Source: Hyphomonas sp. CY54-11-8 (GTDB taxonomy: Bacteria > Pseudomonadota > Alphaproteobacteria > Caulobacterales > Hyphomonadaceae). From it: a stretch of DNA of 64,000 nt. Each line of letters opens with the position of its first letter. The stretch's first letter is position 1. Made by a program: the position numbers and the translations under genes. A model generated the notes under the pieces. It was not told where the DNA came from, did no database searches, and was given only the letters and a program-made list of their open reading frames with translations. Of this stretch, positions 9,383 through 17,888 are shown piece after piece. The DNA lies in NCBI RefSeq assembly GCF_000682735.1, contig NZ_AWFD01000036.1:1-64000 (forward strand), written 5' to 3'.

Positions 9383-11653
9383 ATGAAATCTGAAAAGACA
9401 TCAAAAGTGCGTCTACTGACTGCGTCCGCTCTGGCAGGCGGTCTGATCATGGTTCATGCGTTGGTGGTTCCTGCCGCGATTGCTCAGGAAGAAGAAACAG
9501 CTGCGCCTGAAACCGAGGCTGAGGGCAGCAAACGGCTTGGAACAGTGAGCGTCACGGCGCGGCGCGTCGAGACCAATCTCCAAACAACCGCGGTTGCGGT
9601 GACAGCACTCGGAGCAGACGCACTTGAGACCCGGCAGATAACAGATGTGAACGCACTTCAATACAGCGCGCCCAATGTGACCATTGAGCCCGTGAACGGC
9701 GATTCCGGTGCGAGTGTGTCGATCCGCGGTATGGCCGGCGTTGAAAACACGTCTGCCTCTGACCCGGCAGTCGGGATTTATGTCGACGGCGTCTATTCCG
9801 CGCGATCCTCGCTCGGATTGCTCGAGTTGGTCGACGTGGAACGCGTCGAAGTCCTGCGCGGTCCGCAAGGAACCCTGTTCGGACGCAACACGACGGGCGG
9901 TGCGCTCAACATCACAACGCCGACGCCAACTGACGAATTTGGCGGTCGTCTGACAGCTCGCCTTGGTGAGTACGACACCAGGGAAGTTCTCGGGCACCTC
10001 AATATTCCCATTGCCGGCGACAACATCGCAGCACGCGTCAGCTTTAAGCATGGCGAACATTCTGGTTACGGACAAAGCGCCTATAATGGCCGCGAGCTGG
10101 CCGATCTTGATTCCAACTTCCTGCGAGGTGTACTTCGCATCGCGCCCGAGGGGGCCAACTGGGACTTGACGTTGTCTGCTGACACTTATGAACGTGACGG
10201 TAATGGCCCGATCGCAGCCTTGGTCGACGTGAACCCAGCCGGCCTGTCTGGTGCGTTTCTCGGTTACGCCCAGTACATTCCGACCGATTTCTACACCAAC
10301 TATACCTCGACAGAAACGTTCGCCAACATTGAAGCGGACGGCGTCGCCGCAACCCTGAACTGGGACCTCGGCGGCGTTCGGCTTAAGTCGATCACCGCGC
10401 TGCGCAGTGTCCGGAACAGGGTTCTGGCCGATGTGGACGGAACGCCTAACCCGCAAATTGCTGGTCCGGCGATTGTCCTTCCATCACCCCCCCTGCCTGT
10501 GCCTGGAATCGTCATCCCAACCGGCATTGAGTTTGAACAGGACAACCACCAGGACGAGCAATTCACACAGGAATTCCAGCTGGTCGGCACTCTGGGCGAC
10601 ATCAACTGGATCGCCGGTGCCTTCTATTTCACTGAGCACAATGACGATCTGACAACGAGCTCGACAGCCGTGACGGGGGGCGAAGTCGAAAACAACTCAA
10701 TCGCTGTGTATGCAGAGGGTGACTATACGCTGTCTGACACGCTCTCCCTGACTGCAGGTCTCAGGTACACTCAGGATGAACGCAATCTGGTCATGAGCAT
10801 TTTTTCGCCAGGTGGTGCGACCTGCACCTTGCCTGTTGCGGAACTCGACGCACCAGGTGACTGTGCCATTACGCGAAGCGTCGACTATGACTACCTGTCG
10901 TACAATCTCGGCCTGAACTATCGGGTCAACAACGACATCTTTGCCTATGCCAAGACAAGCCGGGCGACACGTGCCGGCGGTTTCGTGCACCGCATCTTCT
11001 CACCAGCCTACGAGCCGGAAGAAGTAACGAATTACGAAGTCGGTTTGAAGAGTGAATTCTTCGACCACCGCTTGCGGGCAAACCTTGCCGCATTCTACAT
11101 GGACTACAAGAATGTGCAGCGAACCGCCGTTGTCGTCGTGAACGGGGCCCCGACAGCTACCACCACGAATGCAGCTGAAGCAAAAGTTCCCGGCTTCGAG
11201 GCTGAAATCGACATTGTTGCCAATGACTATTTCACATTTGGTGGCTCGGTCGGCTGGCTGGACCCGCAGTACGACGTATTTGAAGACGGCGGCCGCGATC
11301 GCAGCGGTGAGCCCTTCACCTATACGGCGGACTACACCTACAATATCTACGCAACAGCAACCGCTCCGCTCAGCTTCGGCGACCTCGTCCTCCATGCTGA
11401 TTATGGCTACAAGGGCGACATCTACTTTGACACGGTCGATCTCGACCGGGATGTCCAGAAGGGGTATGGACTGCTCAACCTCCGGGCCGCGCTCCAGTTC
11501 GACAATAACTGGGAATTTGCAGTGTTCGGAAAGAACGTCACCGACGAGGAATACAACACCTACATCCTCGATCTGAACAACTCCCTTGGCTACACCTCCG
11601 CCTATCGCGGAACGCCGGCTGTTTGGGGTGCCGAAGCGACTGTCCGCTTCTAG
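9383..11653 (+). CDS. TonB-dependent outer-membrane receptor
   Basis: A 756-residue outer-membrane protein. The start at 9383 is preceded by GGGAGG at 5 bases. It has an N-terminal signal peptide (hydrophobic LLTASALAGGLIMVHALVV, cleavage near AIAQ). The plug domain carries VEVLRGPQGTLFGRNTTGGA. A beta-barrel C-terminal region ends in the terminal phenylalanine typical of barrels (ATVRF). It resembles FecA-like receptors that sphingomonads and Hyphomonadaceae expand for hydrophobic or plant-derived substrates. No N-terminal signalling domain is seen, so it is a transporter rather than a transducer. With operator copy 3 in front and a catabolic island around it, it likely brings the island's substrate across the outer membrane. 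Confidence 0.92.
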   Translation: MKSEKTSKVRLLTASALAGGLIMVHALVVPAAIAQEEETAAPETEAEGSKRLGTVSVTARRVETNLQTTAVAVTALGADALETRQITDVNALQYSAPNVTIEPVNGDSGASVSIRGMAGVENTSASDPAVGIYVDGVYSARSSLGLLELVDVERVEVLRGPQGTLFGRNTTGGALNITTPTPTDEFGGRLTARLGEYDTREVLGHLNIPIAGDNIAARVSFKHGEHSGYGQSAYNGRELADLDSNFLRGVLRIAPEGANWDLTLSADTYERDGNGPIAALVDVNPAGLSGAFLGYAQYIPTDFYTNYTSTETFANIEADGVAATLNWDLGGVRLKSITALRSVRNRVLADVDGTPNPQIAGPAIVLPSPPLPVPGIVIPTGIEFEQDNHQDEQFTQEFQLVGTLGDINWIAGAFYFTEHNDDLTTSSTAVTGGEVENNSIAVYAEGDYTLSDTLSLTAGLRYTQDERNLVMSIFSPGGATCTLPVAELDAPGDCAITRSVDYDYLSYNLGLNYRVNNDIFAYAKTSRATRAGGFVHRIFSPAYEPEEVTNYEVGLKSEFFDHRLRANLAAFYMDYKNVQRTAVVVVNGAPTATTTNAAEAKVPGFEAEIDIVANDYFTFGGSVGWLDPQYDVFEDGGRDRSGEPFTYTADYTYNIYATATAPLSFGDLVLHADYGYKGDIYFDTVDLDRDVQKGYGLLNLRAALQFDNNWEFAVFGKNVTDEEYNTYILDLNNSLGYTSAYRGTPAVWGAEATVRF

Positions 11654-11677
11654 GATCTCATTGTCGGCACCTGTTGA

Positions 11678-11714
11678 GCGCGTCCCTATCCTCCACCGTA
11701 GGGACGCGCTTCTT
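11678..11714 (+). terminator. Rho-independent terminator after the TonB receptor
   Basis: An 11-bp stem GCGCGTCCCTA/TAGGGACGCGC (11678-11688 and 11699-11709) with a 10-base loop is followed by TTCTT. The next gene starts at 11732, so it may only attenuate read-through. Confidence 0.75.
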
Positions 11715-11731
11715 ACTTTCAGAGAACACCC

Positions 11732-12601
11732 ATGTCCGATCGTGAAAGTCTGTTCAAGGAACGCTATGGCAAATGGGCGCTGATTGTCGGCGCATCTGAC
11801 GGCATTGGGGCCGCACTTGCAGAGGTCGCGGCTCAACGCGGCTTGAACTGCATTCTCGTGGCGAGGCGGGCGCAAAAGCTGGACGCACTGGCCCGGCAAT
11901 TGCAAAACGACCATCAAGTTGACGTAAAGGCGTTGGCCCTCGATCTGACATCACCGAACGCCAGGAACACACTGGTCGGCTTGATCGGGGAATTTGATAT
12001 CGGCTCGGTTTTCCTGAACGCGGGCGGAGACACGCTCGGCGCAAGGCTCGTAGATGCCGATCCAGATGCAATTGATGCGTTGATCTCCCGCAACGTGCTG
12101 CTGCTCACGCATTTAGTAAGACTATTCTCAAAGCATTTCATTGACAGAGATCGCGGCGGCCTTGCCGTCATCGGATCGGATTCCGCCCTCAATGGCGCGG
12201 GCCGGATCAGTGTATACAGCGCTACAAAGGCTTATGCCCTGAACCTGGTCGAGTCACTTTGGGCAGAACTCCAGCATACCGGCGTGGATGCCACCTACTT
12301 CGTGATCGGAACAACGGACACCCCTAAACTTCGCAATCTTCTCACAGCACGTAGCGTAGCGCTAGACGCCGTCAATCTCGCTGAGCCCCACATGCTCGCG
12401 CACTGGGTCATGGACAATTTGTCCAACGGACCAACCCAAGTCTTCGACGTTTCGCCTGACTCCATGGATCCACTCACCTCTCCGCAAGCACGCCGAACAC
12501 GCGTGGCCCGAAATACCGACATCATCGATTTCTTTTTCGGCGATCTATCCCCGGACCCTACGCTTCTCGCCTCCTTGAAATCGGGTCGATCATGGAAATG
12601 A
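11732..12601 (+). CDS. Short-chain dehydrogenase/reductase
   Basis: A 289-residue Rossmann enzyme with VGASDGIGAALAEVAA as cofactor motif and the catalytic SVYSATKAYALNL (YxxxK) intact. Its size and pattern fit classical SDRs of the 3-oxoacyl or hydroxysteroid type, with a longer C-terminal tail. The start follows a hairpin 22 bases downstream of the TonB gene, so partial read-through from operator copy 3 is possible. The substrate is unknown; it would interconvert an alcohol and a ketone. Confidence 0.85.
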   Translation: MSDRESLFKERYGKWALIVGASDGIGAALAEVAAQRGLNCILVARRAQKLDALARQLQNDHQVDVKALALDLTSPNARNTLVGLIGEFDIGSVFLNAGGDTLGARLVDADPDAIDALISRNVLLLTHLVRLFSKHFIDRDRGGLAVIGSDSALNGAGRISVYSATKAYALNLVESLWAELQHTGVDATYFVIGTTDTPKLRNLLTARSVALDAVNLAEPHMLAHWVMDNLSNGPTQVFDVSPDSMDPLTSPQARRTRVARNTDIIDFFFGDLSPDPTLLASLKSGRSWK

Positions 12602-12605
12602 GCGT

Positions 12606-12889
12606 GTGCCGCCTCCTAGATGCCTTTATGAGGCAGATAACCCTAGCTTTGATCGCATGCTGCAGCGTTTTGCCAGCGAAACAGCCTACCACCCTCTCGT
12701 TCCGGACGGTTCGAAATTCAAGGGCCCAGCTAATTTCGCGGGCGTGTTGACGAACTGGTTCGAGTCTTACCGCTACTGCAATTGTAAGATCCGGCCATCT
12801 GGTCAGGACCCGATCACATGATCACCGAGCGATTCTACCACGTCACTCCGCTCAAGGACGGTCGGCAGACCGTACGGATTGAGGGTTGA
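12606..12889 (+). pseudogene. Unrecognised frameshifted gene remnant
   Basis: An open frame from 12606 (GTG) ends at 12821. The next frame continues from ATG 12818 as MITERFYHVTPLKDGRQTVRIEG to a stop at 12889. Read as one protein with a frameshift near 12815, it gives a plausible soluble sequence of about 93 residues, including LQRFASETAYHPLVPDG. I do not recognise the family. The alternative is a chance open frame in a 320-base gap between convergent genes; apart from this the gap shows nothing. Confidence 0.3.
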
Positions 12890-12923
12890 ACTCGAGTCCT
12901 GAGTGAAGCGCCCTGTCGGTGAT

Positions 12924-13955
12924 CTAAAGGTCGCTGCCTTTGACGTTCCGGGCGGTTCCATTGCGCCGATCGGATTCTCCCCAACCAAGCCAGTGGTCGA
13001 GTTCGCGCGTGTCGCCAACCCGTCGCCACTGCCCACACTGTTGAGCCGTGATCGGAAAGCCCCCCACAAAATCTGTCATTTCATCCTTCTTGTCCGGATA
13101 GAAGACCCATTCTTCATTGCCGTCGATGATGACTTTCGCAGACTCGGCAAAATAGCTGCCCGGTTTATGGACCACTTCGCCCTCGATATTTGTTGTTGAA
13201 CGAACCTTGCCAGACTCATCGGTCAGGATCGCGTAACCGAGATTATCGTGACCCACCATGATTGACCCAAGATCATAAGACCCATCCTTGTAGATGTTGG
13301 CGAATGTCCACCAAAGGACATGCATGTTGTTGTTAACGATCAGATCCTTCTTGTGGTGGATGGCTCCGCCCTCGGCCATGTAGATCTGGTCGACGGCCAA
13401 GCAGCCTTTGACCGGGCGGCCCTGGCATACCCCCGCGACGTTGTAGACTTGTGAAACGTAGAATGTCCCCCACTCCACCCCCGGCAGGTACCATTGCATA
13501 CCATTGCCGAGCAGCTTGCCAGAAAGATCGAACAGTCCTTCTTCCTTCCAGGAAAAAGCTTTGCCTGACGCCTCGATTTTCCATGGATTTCCCTGATCGT
13601 CGGGCTGGCTCTGCCAACTCGCCGTATCGCCATTGAGGGCTGTTACGGGTCTTAGTGTCATGGCCTGTTTGGCTGCCGTTTCCTTGTCGATACGGATGTT
13701 CTCGCCATCGATCAGTGTGGACAGAAACAGAAAGGTCACCGGATTAGGTGTGCCATCCGGTCCCAGCAGGGAACGAACTGTCGCAAATGTCTCCTCATCA
13801 TCGGTGTAGAGGCATCCAAATACTGAGGTTTTCGAATAGGTGAGGCCAAAAAAACCCCGCGTATTGTTCAGGGCTTTGCCCGTAACCTTATGCGGTCCGG
13901 CGAGGGTCTGGTAGCTGAAATTACCACGCTCTGGTATCGTATCGTATTCAATCAC
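12924..13955 (-). CDS. Uncharacterised beta-rich lipocalin/AttH-like protein
   Basis: About 343 residues, not recognised with certainty. The start is GTG at 13955, seven bases after GGAGG; ATG at 13961 would overlap the ribosome site and is less likely. The sequence is rich in aromatic and beta-prone segments (VEWGTFYVSQVYNVAGVC, MHVLWWTFANIYKDGSYDLG), has no transmembrane helix, and resembles lipocalin-like/AttH-type proteins found in terpene and aromatic catabolic clusters. It is divergent from the TetR gene at 14124, with the 19-bp palindrome between them, so it is a likely direct target of that repressor. Confidence 0.55.
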   Translation of the reverse strand: MIEYDTIPERGNFSYQTLAGPHKVTGKALNNTRGFFGLTYSKTSVFGCLYTDDEETFATVRSLLGPDGTPNPVTFLFLSTLIDGENIRIDKETAAKQAMTLRPVTALNGDTASWQSQPDDQGNPWKIEASGKAFSWKEEGLFDLSGKLLGNGMQWYLPGVEWGTFYVSQVYNVAGVCQGRPVKGCLAVDQIYMAEGGAIHHKKDLIVNNNMHVLWWTFANIYKDGSYDLGSIMVGHDNLGYAILTDESGKVRSTTNIEGEVVHKPGSYFAESAKVIIDGNEEWVFYPDKKDEMTDFVGGFPITAQQCGQWRRVGDTRELDHWLGWGESDRRNGTARNVKGSDL

Positions 13956-14056
13956 GCCCATCCTCCTCCCGATTGTTCCAAATCTGACGCTTGCACTCTT
14001 TGTTGAACGACCATACGCCCGGTTCACGCTGATCCAAGCGAAGAGGAGCTTGCATC

Positions 14057-14075
14057 GTTTGACTCCAAGTCAAAC
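14057..14075. promoter_or_regulatory. 19-bp palindromic operator, copy A (putative TetR site)
   Basis: GTTTGACTCCAAGTCAAAC has perfect 8-bp arms and a 3-base centre. It lies 49 bases before a TetR gene and about 100 bases before the divergent AttH-like gene. A near-identical copy occurs at 38007-38025 beside the second TetR gene. Confidence 0.7.
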
Positions 14076-14123
14076 GGAGTGGATGACCTTGCCTTGAATA
14101 CTCGCTGAAGAATCGCCGGAAAA

Positions 14124-14744
14124 ATGTCCACAAAGATTGAAACGCTCGACAGGATCATGGCCTCGGCCCGCAAGGTCTTCGCAGTTACGGGTCTGAAGCG
14201 CGCGACCATGACAGGGATTGCCGAAGATGCCGGTGTCACCAAGCAACTTCTCTATCACTACTACCAGAGCAAAAATGATCTGTTTTCAGCCGTGCTCAAC
14301 CAGCAGTCTGAAACGATCCTGTCCGCACTCGGCAACCATGAATTTCAGAGTGGAGATCCGGCCTTTGCGCTGAGGGCCATCCTGGAACTGGCTTTTGATC
14401 AGTATAAGAACGACCCCTATCTTCCGGCGCTCGCACAGGAGGCGATAGCCTTTCACAATGAAGTCGGCCCCGAAGACGGCAGGTTCGCCGCCCTGGCGCC
14501 AGCCCTGAACGAAAAGATGGCAGCGCTCATTCAACGCGGTATCGATACAGGCAAATTCAAATCGAACATTGATCCGAACCTGTTTTCTGGCCTTGCGATC
14601 CTTGTAACGCTTGGCGGATTCTACAACAGCTACATGCTTTCGAGTCTACTTGGCTTTGATACGCGATCAGAAGAAGGGGCCGGTCTATGGCGAAGCTTCG
14701 CGATTGACTTCCTGCTCAATTCCATCCGCATAGCCAAGGATTAG
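14124..14744 (+). CDS. TetR/AcrR family transcriptional regulator
   Basis: A 206-residue protein. The N-terminal helix-turn-helix is clear at about residues 25-50 (TMTGIAEDAGVTKQLLYHYY, then SKNDLF), followed by a helical ligand-binding domain. TetR proteins act as ligand-released repressors and normally autoregulate. The palindrome 49 bases upstream is its most likely site. Which of the two TetR genes in the window recognises the palindrome, and which (if either) reads the separate ten-copy dyad, cannot be told from sequence. Confidence 0.88.
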   Translation: MSTKIETLDRIMASARKVFAVTGLKRATMTGIAEDAGVTKQLLYHYYQSKNDLFSAVLNQQSETILSALGNHEFQSGDPAFALRAILELAFDQYKNDPYLPALAQEAIAFHNEVGPEDGRFAALAPALNEKMAALIQRGIDTGKFKSNIDPNLFSGLAILVTLGGFYNSYMLSSLLGFDTRSEEGAGLWRSFAIDFLLNSIRIAKD

Positions 14745-14753
14745 CTGTCGAAT

Positions 14754-14784
14754 TTATTGGACATTATTTCGACTTTTGTATAAC
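14754..14784 (+). promoter_or_regulatory. Island operator/promoter element, copy 4
   Basis: TTATTGGACATTA (14754-14766) and TTTGTATAAC (14775-14784) form the dyad. TTGGAC and TATAAC are spaced 16 bases apart, so it can also be read as a sigma-70-type promoter. It heads the SDR/YciI pair with a leader of about 125 bases. Confidence 0.55.
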
Positions 14785-14909
14785 TTCCTGCTGATGACCA
14801 GAACGCGATATCGGCGGTGTATTTCCGGTTTCACTCCCTGATGCGGTCCGGTCCCAAATCAAGAGCACCTCAGCTCTGTTTCTGAACGAAACGAATTTCG
14901 GATTGTCCA

Positions 14910-15758
14910 ATGAATATCGATCTCTCAGGCAAACGGGTCATCGTTACCGGGGCCTCGCGCGGCATCGGCGCAGCAATTGCCGAAGCGTTTGCACGTGAAG
15001 GCGCCTCGGTTGCCATCTGCTCTCGGACCGAGACTGTAATCTCGTCAAAGGGGAAAGCGCTGCGTGAACTCGGTGCCAAGGATGTCATTGCACGCCCTGT
15101 CGATGTTGGAAACAGTGCTGAAGTCAGGGCCTTCGTTTCCGAAGTCGCGGGTCAATGGGGCGGTGTCGATGTACTGGTCAACAATGCGGGTCAGGGCCGG
15201 ATCGGCAATCTACAGACGCTTGAGCCGGAAGACATGCTTGAGCATGCGAACTTTCTCCAGGTTGCGCATTTCCGCTTCGTCCAGGCATGCGCCCCTCACA
15301 TGCAAGCCCAGAAATGGGGCCGTATCATCAATATCAATGCATTGAACGGAACTCAGGCGCCGCCCGGCGGGTTCACGACAGTCGCAAACCGTGCAGCCGG
15401 CATTGCCCTGTCCCGCTCTCTCGGCCAGGCACTGGCGCCGCACAATATTCTCGTCAACTCCCTCAATATGGGCTGGATCGATACCGGACAGTGGGACCGC
15501 CACTACAAGGAAATGCCGCAGACCATCACTCGCGAGGAGTTCATTGAGACAGTCTTGAAACCCGTTCCGCTCGGTCGTTTTGGGACACCGGAAGAAGTGG
15601 CCAATATCGTGCTGTTCCTCGCCAGCGACCTAGCGAGCTTTGTCAGCGCCGCCTCGATCGATGTCGCTGGCGGGATGCAGGGCCAGATCAACTATTATCC
15701 CAAATTGAAGCTAGAGCTTCACGAAGAAGGCAAACGCCGAGAACAGGAAAACGGGTGA
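14910..15758 (+). CDS. SDR-fold protein without the canonical YxxxK catalytic pair
   Basis: A 282-residue Rossmann protein with an intact cofactor motif (VTGASRGIGAAIAEAF) and NNAG (VLVNNAGQG). Where classical SDRs have YxxxK the sequence reads TTVANRAAGIALSRSL, putting Thr and Arg in place of Tyr and Lys. The usual Ser position (ININALNG) also lacks Ser. It may bind NAD(P) without performing the standard hydride chemistry, or belong to a subgroup with another mechanism. It is followed 4 bases later by a YciI-like gene, implying a two-gene unit. Confidence 0.8.
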   Translation: MNIDLSGKRVIVTGASRGIGAAIAEAFAREGASVAICSRTETVISSKGKALRELGAKDVIARPVDVGNSAEVRAFVSEVAGQWGGVDVLVNNAGQGRIGNLQTLEPEDMLEHANFLQVAHFRFVQACAPHMQAQKWGRIININALNGTQAPPGGFTTVANRAAGIALSRSLGQALAPHNILVNSLNMGWIDTGQWDRHYKEMPQTITREEFIETVLKPVPLGRFGTPEEVANIVLFLASDLASFVSAASIDVAGGMQGQINYYPKLKLELHEEGKRREQENG

Positions 15759-15762
15759 CACG

Positions 15763-16071
15763 ATGGCAGACTATTTCCTCATCATCCGGCGTGATGCTCC
15801 CGGCAGCGTGGAATGTCGCAAGGCTACGATGGCAGCACACCTCAAATTCTCGGAGGACAATGCACACCGGTTCCTCGTCGGGGGCGCACTGCGCACCGAT
15901 CCCGATGGCCCGGCAGAAGGCAGCGCCATGATCATCAAGGCAGACAATCTCGAAGATGCTCGCGCCTTCGCAGACCAGGATCCGTTTGAGTCGGCTGGCG
16001 TCTACGCTGACACGGAAATCAAGGTGTTTCGTGCCGGCATCGGCGAATGGATCGGCGGCAAGGTCTGGTAG
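15763..16071 (+). CDS. YciI-like (YCII-related domain) protein
   Basis: A 102-residue dimeric alpha+beta-barrel-type protein. It shows the YciI/muconolactone-isomerase-like pattern: R.AHL near the middle, FLVGGALRTD, then ARAFADQDPFESAGVY near the C-terminus. Members include dehydrochlorinases and unassigned catabolic accessory proteins with a His/Asp pair. It is co-transcribed with the preceding SDR. No reaction can be assigned. Confidence 0.8.
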   Translation: MADYFLIIRRDAPGSVECRKATMAAHLKFSEDNAHRFLVGGALRTDPDGPAEGSAMIIKADNLEDARAFADQDPFESAGVYADTEIKVFRAGIGEWIGGKVW

Positions 16072-16098
16072 GACACCATCGACCTCGCGCCGGCCTTT

Positions 16099-16920
16099 CT
16101 ATTCATCAAGACCGGCAAGATCGGCCGGTTTCGAATTGTAGCCCGGAAGATGCAGCCCGCCATCGACATGGATCAACTCACCGGTGACGAAGTCCGACAT
16201 GGATGAGGCCAGAAACACCACGACCGGCGCAACATCGGCTTCCGGCTCACCATTCCGGCCGAGCGGCTTTCTCTGAGCAGCCGCTTCTGCAAAACCGGGA
16301 TTTTCCTCGACAAGTTTGTGGAACACCTCGCCCATGGCTGCCGGCGCGATGGCATTTACGTTGATGTTGAACCGCCCCCATTCGGCAGCCGCACTTCGTG
16401 TCAGACCGAGAATCGCCATCTTCGACATGTTGTAATCAGCGTGAAACCAGGCACCGACTTCCGCATCGATCGAGAAGAAGTTGATGATCTTTCCCCCTCC
16501 CCTGGCCTTCATACTTTCAAGACTGGCCCTCATGGCCCACCAGGCCGCCCACCCTCCGGATTTGAGTGTAGACTCAAGCATGGCGTCACTCTTCTTTTCA
16601 AGAGTCACGTTCGGCGACAGGGCGAATGCATTGTTCACCAGAATATCAATACCGCCGAGTGTATTGATTGTATGAGCAACGGCCGCTTCCACCTGGGTCT
16701 TCTCGCGAACATCGGTATGAATAAAATGCGCCTCGGCTCCGGCCGCGCAGAGTTCAGCAACCGCCTCTTCCCCCTTGGCGCTATTTATCTCGGCTATGAC
16801 GAGACGCGCGCCCTCCTTGGCAAAGCGTTGCGCTATGCCCCGTCCGATCCCGGCGCCGCCGCCTGTGATCAGAGCAGCCTTGTTTGTCAGGTGTTGCAAT
16901 TTGTTTGCTCCTGCTGTCAC
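16099..16920 (-). CDS. Short-chain dehydrogenase/reductase
   Basis: A 273-residue classical SDR with LITGGGAGIGRGIAQRFA, NNAF (VNNAFALS) and the catalytic YNMSK. The listed start is a GTG at 16920. TTG at 16899, preceded by AGGAGC, would remove seven residues and place the start nearer the Rossmann strand; this is unresolved. It is the last gene of a four-gene minus-strand operon (ferredoxin, SDR, extradiol dioxygenase, SDR), 8 bases after the dioxygenase. It may oxidise a cis-dihydrodiol or another alcohol before ring cleavage; that is inferred from context. Confidence 0.85.
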   Translation of the reverse strand: MTAGANKLQHLTNKAALITGGGAGIGRGIAQRFAKEGARLVIAEINSAKGEEAVAELCAAGAEAHFIHTDVREKTQVEAAVAHTINTLGGIDILVNNAFALSPNVTLEKKSDAMLESTLKSGGWAAWWAMRASLESMKARGGGKIINFFSIDAEVGAWFHADYNMSKMAILGLTRSAAAEWGRFNINVNAIAPAAMGEVFHKLVEENPGFAEAAAQRKPLGRNGEPEADVAPVVVFLASSMSDFVTGELIHVDGGLHLPGYNSKPADLAGLDE

Positions 16921-16928
16921 GACAGCTT

Positions 16929-17855
16929 CTAATCGAACTTCAGAAGTTCCTCAGGCGTTTTTACACTTGGTCCAATAATTGGCCCCACGAGTTCATGGCC
17001 CCACACGCTCAGTTTCTCAGGATTGAGCTCGGTATACGTATCACCCGGCCAGGGTTCAAATTCGACAATGGTTTCTACCGCAAACCCTGAAGGTCCGAAG
17101 TGATAGAATGACATGTGCGGATCCTGGGTATGTTGCCCGAGCGTCATTTGCATCTGCAGCTGTCGTTGCTTCACCAGGTCGAATGTCTCTCCGACGTCGC
17201 GGATTGACTTCACCGTCAGCCCGATATGCTGAATACCCATCTTACCCGGGGCATGACCAATACCGATATCATGGCTGGTCTTGTTGTTCAGTTTTGTCCG
17301 GAAGAACCCTGTGCGCCCCTTGCCGGCACCCCAGCCATACCAGCTCATCCCCATAGTCTTCAGGAAGAAATCTTCCAGTTCCCTGGAGAAGTCCGGTACC
17401 ATGACAACTGCATGTCCGAAGCCACGTTCTTCGGTCTCGAAACCTGTGTGTGGACGGCCTGGCACAAAGGTGCCCGGATTCCATTTATGGCCGTAGAAAA
17501 TCTCATGACGGAACCCTGCCGGATCCTTGAAGGAGATGAGCTCCCTCACACCGCGCCTGGTCTTGAGATCGTCATCGCCTGCGGTGTAGGCTACACTGTC
17601 TTCGTCCAGCTTGGCCTTGCAGCCTTCAAAAGCTTCGCGCCCGACGGCTTCCCATCCAAAATAGGCAACCCGGTCGATTTCACCGGGATGGAAAGCCAGC
17701 CGCCAACGGCGATCGTCCATCCGCAGATACAAGGAGTCCGGATCGTTTTCCGGATTCTTGCCAATCCCAAATCCCATGACAGACGGACCATAATCCCGCC
17801 AGGCTTCGATAGCGGGCGTTTCAAAACCGATATAGCCAATGCCGCATAAATCCAT
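16929..17855 (-). CDS. Type I extradiol ring-cleavage dioxygenase (BphC-like)
   Basis: A 308-residue two-module vicinal-oxygen-chelate enzyme. The iron ligands expected for the 2,3-dihydroxybiphenyl 1,2-dioxygenase group are visible: H148 (GFGHAVV), H210 (GIQHIGL) and E261 (GFAVETI). So are the active-site H195 (TSHDIG), H241 and Y251, at nearly the spacing of the characterised enzymes. It should cleave a catechol-type ring next to the two hydroxyls using Fe(II) and O2. It lies between two SDRs in the operon that starts with a ferredoxin and faces the Rieske oxygenase, giving a hydroxylate, dehydrogenate and cleave order. The large family substrate range prevents naming the catechol. Confidence 0.9.
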   Translation of the reverse strand: MDLCGIGYIGFETPAIEAWRDYGPSVMGFGIGKNPENDPDSLYLRMDDRRWRLAFHPGEIDRVAYFGWEAVGREAFEGCKAKLDEDSVAYTAGDDDLKTRRGVRELISFKDPAGFRHEIFYGHKWNPGTFVPGRPHTGFETEERGFGHAVVMVPDFSRELEDFFLKTMGMSWYGWGAGKGRTGFFRTKLNNKTSHDIGIGHAPGKMGIQHIGLTVKSIRDVGETFDLVKQRQLQMQMTLGQHTQDPHMSFYHFGPSGFAVETIVEFEPWPGDTYTELNPEKLSVWGHELVGPIIGPSVKTPEELLKFD

Positions 17856-17888
17856 TTCCGTTTCCTCCTTGTTTCAATATGCCTTATG

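Noticed and set aside
9413-10456. Long antisense open frame (about 347 codons) across the TonB receptor gene
   Set aside because: Lies fully inside a gene with clear plug and barrel motifs; low-complexity translation and no ribosome site. Typical of GC-rich antisense frames.
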